In this document: positions 1-4,320 of the stretch, piece after piece
Numbering within the stretch: position 1 is the stretch's first letter
Layout: the number at the start of each line of letters is the position of its first letter
Translations under genes and position numbers: made by a program
The notes under the pieces: generated by a model
Database searches by the model: none
What the model was told of the DNA's origin: nothing
Seen by the model: the letters and a program-made list of their open reading frames with translations, nothing else
Source: Candidatus Woesearchaeota archaeon
GTDB lineage: Archaea; Nanobdellota; Nanobdellia; Woesearchaeales; WJKL01
Assembly: GCA_019322455.1 (NCBI GenBank)
Contig: JAHWIT010000012.1
Location: 1-5,224 of the forward strand
Length of the DNA: 5,224 nucleotides
Direction: 5' to 3'

Positions 1-73
1 CTTGTTTTTTTAGAAAACCTTCTAAATTTTCTGGCTTTCTTTCAAATCCTATAATAATATCTGATTTTGTCAT
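1..73 (-). CDS. Start of a further gene (3' partial)
   Basis: An ATG at 73 overlaps the preceding stop (ATGA) and has GGAG 7 bases upstream (84-81). The frame reads MTKSDIIIGFERKPENLEGF and continues with LKKQ to the edge, without a stop, giving 24 codons. The close repeat of this ribosome-site module at two other real starts makes it a convincing gene. The visible part has a short hydrophobic strand (DIIIGF) and then a charged helix; the product cannot be named. Confidence 0.75.
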   Translation of the reverse strand, partial: MTKSDIIIGFERKPENLEGFLKKQ

Positions 74-732
74 TTTCTTACTCCATCACCAGCATTGAGA
101 ACTGTCTTATACTGTTCAAGCACATGCTCCAGAGATTTCATTAGATCTGGAACATCATTTTCATTGATATCTATATTACAAGTGGATAACAGAAGATCTT
201 TCAGTTCTTCAGCAATATTTGAATCAAATCCATCTACAGTTATTTCACTTTCTGGTTTTTGTTCAAAGTTTTGATAGTTTTCTCCATCATATACAGTTCT
301 AATTAATACATTTCCAACTTGTGTCTTAATCACAAGATGGTCTAATGAATTATCTTTTATTGCCCTTTTTATTTTTTTAGCATCAAAATCCATATCATAA
401 TTAGGGTTCTGTCCACTGTATCCACAAACTTCTGGCTGAGGTTTTCTTCCTTCAAAAATCGTACCATAATACATATCTGCATCTTTCAGTGCTTGAATAA
501 ATCCTCTTACACCTTTTTGTTCAAGTTTTTTAAGAAAATCAACAGCAATTCCAACATTATCAGTTATGTTCCTTCTTGATGGTATGAATATATTATAATT
601 CAGGCAATAATCATTAATTCCAGTCAAATCTTTTCTTTGCTCAAAAATCAATATACCTTTTCCTGAATAAGTTAACCTAATTCCATAACCTTTCTCATTC
701 TCTATTCTGTCTGTTTTAAAATCATCTGTCAT
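70..732 (-). CDS. Hypothetical protein (220 aa)
   Basis: I chose the ATG at 732: it follows the upstream stop by 4 bases with a GGAAAGTGAGAAA leader like that of the gene at 1758. The in-frame TTG at 747 would add only MESEK inside the neighbour. No family is recognised. The N-terminal half looks alpha/beta, with strands 'GYGIRLTYSGKGILIFEQR' and 'CLNYNIFIPSRR' and a helix (VGIAVDFLKKLEQKG). The middle has 'LDHLVIKTQVGNVLIRTVYDG', and a long acidic helix follows to the end (DVPDLMKSLEHVLEQYKTVL). Three scattered cysteines do not form a motif. It should be cytoplasmic. The C-terminus DGVRK repeats the DGERK ending of the gene two upstream because both encode the same ribosome-site sequence for the next gene. 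Confidence 0.7.
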   Translation of the reverse strand: MTDDFKTDRIENEKGYGIRLTYSGKGILIFEQRKDLTGINDYCLNYNIFIPSRRNITDNVGIAVDFLKKLEQKGVRGFIQALKDADMYYGTIFEGRKPQPEVCGYSGQNPNYDMDFDAKKIKRAIKDNSLDHLVIKTQVGNVLIRTVYDGENYQNFEQKPESEITVDGFDSNIAEELKDLLLSTCNIDINENDVPDLMKSLEHVLEQYKTVLNAGDGVRK

Positions 733-736
733 TTTC

Positions 737-1324
737 TCACTTTCCAAACGGTTCTGTTTGTTTTAAAAAATCCATCACAGCACAGTATACCTCATATGGA
801 TCAAATTTCTTTCCGTTTAACTCCATTAAAGTCTGTATTGCAGGATCAAATTTCCTTTCTCTTAAAACCCGTCTTGGAATATCAACTTTAACTTTATTTT
901 CCTCTTTTTTTGGATACCATTTTCTACAATCAACTGTTGCAATTCTTAATTCTCCATCAAACATCCTGACATCCTGCCGGAAATGGTCCTCTCTTAAATT
1001 TTTTATTTTCCTGAATCCAGTTATTTTGTAGGCATTATATTCTAAAGTAATGCCTTTATATTGAGATGAAGTTCTCCTGAAATAAGGCGTTCCAGAAAAC
1101 CAATCTTCAACTTTCTTAAAGCTCATTCCTCTTCTTACAATTTCTTCAATTAATCCTCTGGAAAATCCGTGTTTTGTTAGTAATTCATGAACAGAAGTGC
1201 CAGAAAAACTTTCATCAATTTGTTCTCCAACCAAAAGCTCATCCATACAAACTCTTCTTTGCAGAGGCACGCCTAATGCATAAAGTCCTCCTTCAAGCAG
1301 TGCTTCTAGTTCTAGCTTTTTCAT
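737..1324 (-). CDS. Conserved-looking hypothetical protein (195 aa)
   Basis: I do not recognise a family. The N-terminal third is helical ('LELEALLEGGLYALGVPL', 'VHELLTKHGFSRGLIEEIVRRG') and could contain a helix-turn-helix-like element. From about residue 75 a basic, beta-rich region follows: 'PYFRRTSSQYKGITLEYNAYKITGF', then 'DGELRIATVDCRKWYPKK'. A helical C-terminal segment (DPYEVYCAVMDFLKQ) closes it. It has three cysteines that form no metal-binding pattern. There is no signal peptide or membrane segment. The start is well supported by GATGGAG with a 7-base spacer and an ATGA overlap with the NlpC/P60-like gene. The stop lies 4 bases before the next ATG. Its base composition is among the GC-richer parts of the window. 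Confidence 0.7.
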   Translation of the reverse strand: MKKLELEALLEGGLYALGVPLQRRVCMDELLVGEQIDESFSGTSVHELLTKHGFSRGLIEEIVRRGMSFKKVEDWFSGTPYFRRTSSQYKGITLEYNAYKITGFRKIKNLREDHFRQDVRMFDGELRIATVDCRKWYPKKEENKVKVDIPRRVLRERKFDPAIQTLMELNGKKFDPYEVYCAVMDFLKQTEPFGK

Positions 1325-1758
1325 TTTCTTTCTCCATCATTAGCCAAACATTTTTGTGTGTAATACTTCAAACCAATCTGCCTGCCCCACTTTACATATT
1401 CCGCCATAACTTGATTTGCTGGTAAATCTTCCAGTGGTTTTCTCAAAAATCTTTGCCTTACTATAGGTGAACCAATATCATCAAATCCAACGATTAATCC
1501 TACATGAAGTGGTATATCCCTAAAATTATCAGCAGCCTTTAGATCATACCAGCATGTTAAATCAAGAATTTTAGGCTCATTTGTTTCTTTATATTCGCTA
1601 TTAAGCAGATTGATGAACGGTTCAATTTCACTGGGTTCAAGAGGGTCAATACATGAATCTGTTTCTCTCTCGCCAATAAGGTACAATAAAGTACCTACGC
1701 AATTAGAATCTTTTCCAATCGAAGCTGAGCGTCTGTTAACTTTTTCTAATTCTGTCAT
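1321..1758 (-). CDS. NlpC/P60-like (papain-fold) small protein
   Basis: From the ATG at 1758 this is a 145-residue protein. The pattern fits a compact NlpC/P60 or related papain-fold domain: Asn19-Cys20 opening a hydrophobic helix (NCVGTLLYLIG), a middle region with 'ILDLTCWYD' (64-72, like the 'GDlvvW' strand), and 'LHVGLIVGFDD' (84-94) with His85 in the usual position. A third polar residue would be expected in the strand after the His ('SPIVRQRF'). Typical family members cut or form amide bonds in peptidoglycan or peptides. Without a signal peptide this one should act in the cytoplasm, for example on amino-acid or peptide conjugates. The call rests on motif order alone; catalysis is inferred. 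The C-terminus DGERK encodes the ribosome site of the next gene, which it overlaps by ATGA. Confidence 0.5.
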   Translation of the reverse strand: MTELEKVNRRSASIGKDSNCVGTLLYLIGERETDSCIDPLEPSEIEPFINLLNSEYKETNEPKILDLTCWYDLKAADNFRDIPLHVGLIVGFDDIGSPIVRQRFLRKPLEDLPANQVMAEYVKWGRQIGLKYYTQKCLANDGERK

Positions 1759-1769
1759 TTTCTCACTCC
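1756..1769 (-). promoter_or_regulatory. Strong Shine-Dalgarno that decides the start at 1758
   Basis: GGAGTGA (1769-1763), followed by GAAA and then ATG at 1758-1756, puts GGAG 7 bases from the start codon. This makes the ATG far better than the in-frame TTG at 1791, which lies inside the hairpin and would add 11 residues. The same GGAG-N7-ATG geometry recurs at the starts at 1324 and 73. Confidence 0.75.
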
Positions 1770-1819
1770 ATGCCAATCCTTGCCTCTGCAAGGTTGTATA
1801 ATATGATTTTACGTTTCAT
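1763..1819 (-). CDS. Possible 18-codon leader or remnant reading frame
   Basis: This frame starts at an ATG overlapping the HopA1-like stop (ATGA). It reads MKRKIILYNLAEARIGME and stops at a TGA inside the next gene's GGAGTGA ribosome site, so it exactly tiles the only sizeable gap in the operon. Translating it would melt the hairpin at 1774-1796 and deliver ribosomes to the next start. Its first six residues and 17 surrounding bases match the start of the AbrB-like gene at 4320, so it may instead be a truncated remnant of a second AbrB-like gene. It could also be chance, because the gap also holds a TATA-like stretch. The evidence is positional only. Confidence 0.3.
   Translation of the reverse strand: MKRKIILYNLAEARIGME
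1774..1796 (-). promoter_or_regulatory. Intergenic hairpin just upstream of a ribosome site
   Basis: In the RNA, CCTTGC (1793-1788) pairs perfectly with GCAAGG (1783-1778) around the loop AGAG. Past one bulged A the stem can continue with CAA/TTG. This GC-rich stem stands out in an AT-rich region and ends 5 bases before the GGAG of the next gene. There is no U-run after it, so it is unlikely to be an intrinsic terminator. A translation-control, RNA-processing or protein-binding element is more plausible. Confidence 0.5.
1797..1807 (-). promoter_or_regulatory. Possible internal archaeal TATA box
   Basis: The minus strand reads ATCATATTATA here, preceded by purine-containing CGTAAA that could serve as a weak BRE. 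If used, transcription would start roughly 25 bases downstream, near 1774, just before the GGAGTGA site of the next gene. It lies in the operon's only gap, which favours an internal promoter. However, AT-rich DNA produces TATA-like strings easily, and the element coincides with the 18-codon frame. Confidence 0.25.
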
Positions 1820-2601
1820 TTTCCAATTAAATCCAAAGGATCCTCCATTCCTAAATTTAGATAAGGTTTTTCAGGGTTAAAGCCAGCTTGTTTTAAAGCT
1901 TGCGAATATAAGTCAGTCATTTGATTTAAATCAGAAATGCCTCTTTTTCTATATTCATCAAATAATATGTTTAATACAGTGCTGTGAAGGCCATTGAATG
2001 TAAATTTGAAGTATCCAAAATAATTACCAAGTATTTCTCTTTTTTCATACTCAGGAGAAACAGCAATTCCTATTCCTTTTGCAAATTTTTGTGTTATAAG
2101 AGGAACTTCATTATCAAATAAAGTTTCATTACTTTTAGTTAATTCTTGGTAAAATTCTATTACTGATTTTACATCATCATTTTTGTTAATATAAAGAACA
2201 GTATTATCAAAACGATCATAGGGAAAAGTAGCACGGCCAGAGGTTTTAATCTTAAATCTTTGTTTTTTTAATCCATTTACTGTTGCTTTGCATATTTCCC
2301 TTGCACTTCTTGCATCATGAGCATTTATGTAAAATCTTATGTTCATACCAAGAGGAAGATCATTGTCAATTTCTAAAAATTTTTCACTTTCAGTTGAAGA
2401 TTCAACAATTCCTATTTTTTCAAGTTCTTTTTTATGCTCTTCAAATTCTGATTTAGGCATACGATAAGGTTCTTTTCCATAAATACCTAACATTGCACGA
2501 TGAAAATCTTCCCAAAGCATTTTTTTTCCAGTTATTTCTAATTTATTCATATATAATCCAGCTAAATATTCAATTATTTGTTTTAGTTTTGGATTGGTCA
2601 T
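1816..2601 (-). CDS. HopA1/LxmY-like protein, possible phosphothreonine lyase
   Basis: This is a complete 261-residue protein. Residues 1-75 are helical and of unknown function. From about 85 to 200 the order of motifs resembles the HopA1 family (PF17914): 'IRFYINAHDARSA' at 88-100, 'RFKIK' at 115-119, 'YDRFDNTVLYI' at 128-138, 'VPLITQKFAKGIGIAVSPE' at 166-184 and a degenerate 'YFGYFK' at 194-199 where many members have SFGxxR. HopA1 is a plant-pathogen effector; its relatives, such as LxmY of class V lanthipeptide pathways, eliminate phosphate from phosphothreonine or phosphoserine to give dehydroamino acids. The motif match is from memory and not a search. Lys117/Lys119 and Arg130 are candidate active-site residues by inference only. 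No kinase is visible to supply a phosphorylated substrate, so a non-catalytic or different role is possible. The start overlaps the preceding stop (ATGA) without a strong ribosome site. Confidence 0.5.
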   Translation of the reverse strand: MTNPKLKQIIEYLAGLYMNKLEITGKKMLWEDFHRAMLGIYGKEPYRMPKSEFEEHKKELEKIGIVESSTESEKFLEIDNDLPLGMNIRFYINAHDARSAREICKATVNGLKKQRFKIKTSGRATFPYDRFDNTVLYINKNDDVKSVIEFYQELTKSNETLFDNEVPLITQKFAKGIGIAVSPEYEKREILGNYFGYFKFTFNGLHSTVLNILFDEYRKRGISDLNQMTDLYSQALKQAGFNPEKPYLNLGMEDPLDLIGK

Positions 2602-2921
2602 TTTATTTTATTAGCCTCTTTCCAAGCTTTCAATTCTTTTTGATAAGATTCACTTTTTTCTGAAGCATATTTTATACCGAGATATATTACTATATTCTCA
2701 TCATATGTTTCTTTTAACTCTATTTTATATTCTTGAAGCATAGCTAAAACTACTAATCTATCATACATCATCCATTCTCTAAAGAAAATAGGCTCTGTAA
2801 GGTATTGAGTTCTTAGTTCATTGAATCTTTCTTCATCTTGTTCATTGAAGTTTCTTTCAAGTCTTCTAATTATTTGAAATAATTCTTCTTTTATTTCTTG
2901 TTTAAGATTTTCTATTGTCAT
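2598..2921 (-). CDS. Small hypothetical helical protein (107 aa)
   Basis: I do not recognise a family. The protein is highly charged and mostly helical. An N-terminal amphipathic segment (IENLKQEIKEELFQIIRRL) leads to 'FNEQDEERFNELRTQYL', then an aromatic, more hydrophobic middle (FFREWMMYDRLVVLAMLQEY) and a Lys/Glu-rich C-terminus. The hydrophobic middle is too interrupted by charges to be a membrane helix. The ATG comes one base after the preceding TAA stop, and no good Shine-Dalgarno is present, so it probably depends on re-initiation. It overlaps the HopA1-like gene by ATGA and shares that gene's low GC content, so the two probably form a unit. A role as its partner or chaperone is possible but unproven. 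Confidence 0.7.
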   Translation of the reverse strand: MTIENLKQEIKEELFQIIRRLERNFNEQDEERFNELRTQYLTEPIFFREWMMYDRLVVLAMLQEYKIELKETYDENIVIYLGIKYASEKSESYQKELKAWKEANKIK

Positions 2922-2922
2922 T

Positions 2923-3165
2923 TTAATTTCTTAAATGCATTGTTTGATATTGTTCACGAAGTTTGTCTAATTTTTTTTCAAATGGAAGATATTGGATTAA
3001 ATTATGCTGCTGTAACCAATCATCTATTTCTTCTAAAATTTTTTCTGCACTGCTATCTGAGACAACTGTTATATAATCCAGGCATCTCTGTTTAAAGTTT
3101 TCAAATATTGATTGCCTGAGTTGTTGTTTTTCTATCCTGTTTTCTGGGATTGGTTCTGGGTTCAT
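2923..3165 (-). CDS. Small hypothetical helical protein (80 aa)
   Basis: I do not recognise this protein. It opens with a Pro/Glu-rich stretch (MNPEPIPENRIEKQQ). Predominantly charged helical sequence follows, including 'AEKILEEIDDWLQQHNLI' and 'FEKKLDKLREQYQTM', which could form short coiled coils. It has one cysteine (in KQRCLDY), no signal peptide and no membrane segment, so it should be cytoplasmic. The start is well placed: GGAA lies 7 bases before the ATG, and the methyltransferase stop sits between them with 4 bases to spare, so translation is probably coupled. Its position between the methyltransferase and the HopA1-like gene suggests a small partner or adaptor, but nothing in the sequence proves it. 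Confidence 0.7.
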   Translation of the reverse strand: MNPEPIPENRIEKQQLRQSIFENFKQRCLDYITVVSDSSAEKILEEIDDWLQQHNLIQYLPFEKKLDKLREQYQTMHLRN

Positions 3166-3169
3166 TTTT

Positions 3170-4135
3170 TCATTCCATCATCAAATTTTTGTCTCTTTTT
3201 CTCCTACATAATGCTAAAGCATAATTCCCTTGCTGATTAGAATAAAGTTTAGTTTCAAATCTTTTTTCTAGGAGATTTCTTAACTCATCTTGGATATATT
3301 TATATGAAATTGCTGCTAATATTCTGTCTCCATTTTTAAATTCAACGGTTTTTCCTAAGTGAGCAATTGTTTTATCTCTTTTAACCCTATAAGATAAATC
3401 AACCCTGTCCTTATTAAACTCTACTTCAAATTCTAAATCTTGGTCAGTTAGACCAACTTGCCTAGGAAGATGAATCAGGAATTGATTAACCAAATCAGAA
3501 TCATATTCGCGGACAATCTCTTCAATTCTTTCATTATTTCTTAGTTCTGTTCCAATAAGCAAAAAGTCTTGTGGATGCATACTTTGATAGATTCCTTCAA
3601 GAATATCTTCTCTGTCAAAATTGCCAATTATATTTCCTAATAACAAAATCAAGCTGCCTTCATATCCTCCTCTCCTAAAGGCCGGCATAACATTTGTAAG
3701 GTTTTCAAAATCAGAAATATTCTCTTTACATTCACCAACTCCATCTATATTAAGTCCTTTAACAGTTGCTAATGCCTTTGAAACCATATATGAACTTATG
3801 TCAACAGGACAATACCTTATTCCTAATTTTTTACCTAACCTTTTAATAAATATAGCAGCTTTTTCTCCATTTCCACAACCTAAATCCACAAGATTATATT
3901 TCTGTTCAGGTAATTGAGATAAGATAGAATCTAAATTTTGTCCAATGAGTTCAATTTCTGCCTGGATTAAGCCTCCCTTATATTCCGGAGATTGTTCAAG
4001 GTCTAAATATCCTTGAGCTTGTGCTGGAGTTACATACCATAATTTAGAATCCGCCAAATACCATAACCTACCTCTATCTGTCTTTTTTACTCCTCGCTTA
4101 ATCAATTCTCTAAAAATTAAATCATTTATGTTCAT
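3170..4135 (-). CDS. EgtD-like SAM-dependent methyltransferase (Methyltransf_33), substrate uncertain
   Basis: At 321 residues this matches the usual length of EgtD, which trimethylates the alpha-amino group of histidine to hercynine. The SAM pocket is clear: DLGCGNGEK at 84-92 (motif I) and the acidic PVD at 110-112. The family's (S/T)IGNF-type loop appears as GNIIGNF at 167-173, keeping the Asn that binds the substrate amino group in EgtD. The N-terminus has the family's 'PEY' element at 50-52. The C-terminal domain has ISYKY at 276-280, matching EgtD's 'TEVSxKF' region. There Ser277 is kept, but the position of the imidazole-contacting Glu (Glu282 in mycobacterial EgtD) is Ala275. Family membership is well supported. 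The substrate is probably not histidine and may be another amino acid, a peptide end or a different amine. No EgtB-like partner lies in the window. The start ATG follows GGAAGTG and overlaps the upstream stop (ATGA). Confidence 0.8.
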   Translation of the reverse strand: MNINDLIFRELIKRGVKKTDRGRLWYLADSKLWYVTPAQAQGYLDLEQSPEYKGGLIQAEIELIGQNLDSILSQLPEQKYNLVDLGCGNGEKAAIFIKRLGKKLGIRYCPVDISSYMVSKALATVKGLNIDGVGECKENISDFENLTNVMPAFRRGGYEGSLILLLGNIIGNFDREDILEGIYQSMHPQDFLLIGTELRNNERIEEIVREYDSDLVNQFLIHLPRQVGLTDQDLEFEVEFNKDRVDLSYRVKRDKTIAHLGKTVEFKNGDRILAAISYKYIQDELRNLLEKRFETKLYSNQQGNYALALCRRKRDKNLMME

Positions 4136-4320
4136 TTTTTCACTTCCAATTTCAAAACATCTTTTTTATTGTCTTTAATAATTAGCATGCCTTTTCCTAA
4201 AGGAGTTTGGACTTCATGGAATCTGATAGAAGTATTTTTATCCCAGTTTAGTTTTCTAATTAATTCAATTGGCAGATTTACTTTGTACTGATGTTTGTTT
4301 TTGATTATTTTACGTTTCAT
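4132..4320 (-). CDS. AbrB/MazE-like (SpoVT-AbrB fold) small DNA-binding protein
   Basis: This complete 62-residue protein has the pattern of a swapped-hairpin AbrB domain. A basic N-terminus (MKRKIIKNKHQYKVNLP) gives the first strand and the 'LP' turn. It is followed by the helix IELIRKLNWDKN, a second strand (TSIRFHEVQ), a 'GKGMLIIKD' strand pair and a basic tail. Such proteins dimerise and bind DNA, serving as transition-state regulators or as antitoxins of toxin pairs. No PIN or MazF-type toxin lies beside it, so a transcriptional regulator acting with the preceding repeat protein is likelier. The ATG overlaps the end of that gene by 11 bases, with only a weak site (GAAG) upstream. Its last codons (LEVKK) carry the GGAAGTG site used by the methyltransferase gene, which it overlaps by ATGA. 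Confidence 0.65.
   Translation of the reverse strand: MKRKIIKNKHQYKVNLPIELIRKLNWDKNTSIRFHEVQTPLGKGMLIIKDNKKDVLKLEVKK

Noticed and set aside
1174..1425. Plus-strand open frame of 83 codons
   Set aside because: It lies opposite two well-supported minus-strand genes with good ribosome sites. Its Phe/Leu/Ser-rich product is typical of the antisense of a Lys/Glu-rich gene.
1774..1796. Intrinsic terminator
   Set aside because: The stem is suitable, but purine-rich sequence (GGCATGGAG) follows it on the transcribed strand instead of a U-run.
1610..1801. Plus-strand open frame of 63 codons
   Set aside because: It is antisense to the NlpC/P60-like gene and runs into the hairpin; no ribosome site or recognisable domain.
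2898..3095. Plus-strand open frame of 65 codons with a hydrophobic look
   Set aside because: It is antisense to the 80-residue gene; the hydrophobicity follows from AT-rich antisense codons and there is no supporting start signal.
3621..3917. Plus-strand open frame of 98 codons
   Set aside because: It is fully antisense to the core of the methyltransferase, whose motifs fix the coding strand.
1816..4135. Class V lanthipeptide gene cluster
   Set aside because: A HopA1-like protein beside a methyltransferase suggested it, but there is no kinase and no Cys/Ser/Thr-rich precursor, and the methyltransferase is of the EgtD type.
4132..4320. Antitoxin of a toxin-antitoxin pair
   Set aside because: The AbrB/MazE-like fold allows it, but neither neighbour looks like a MazF, PIN or similar toxin.
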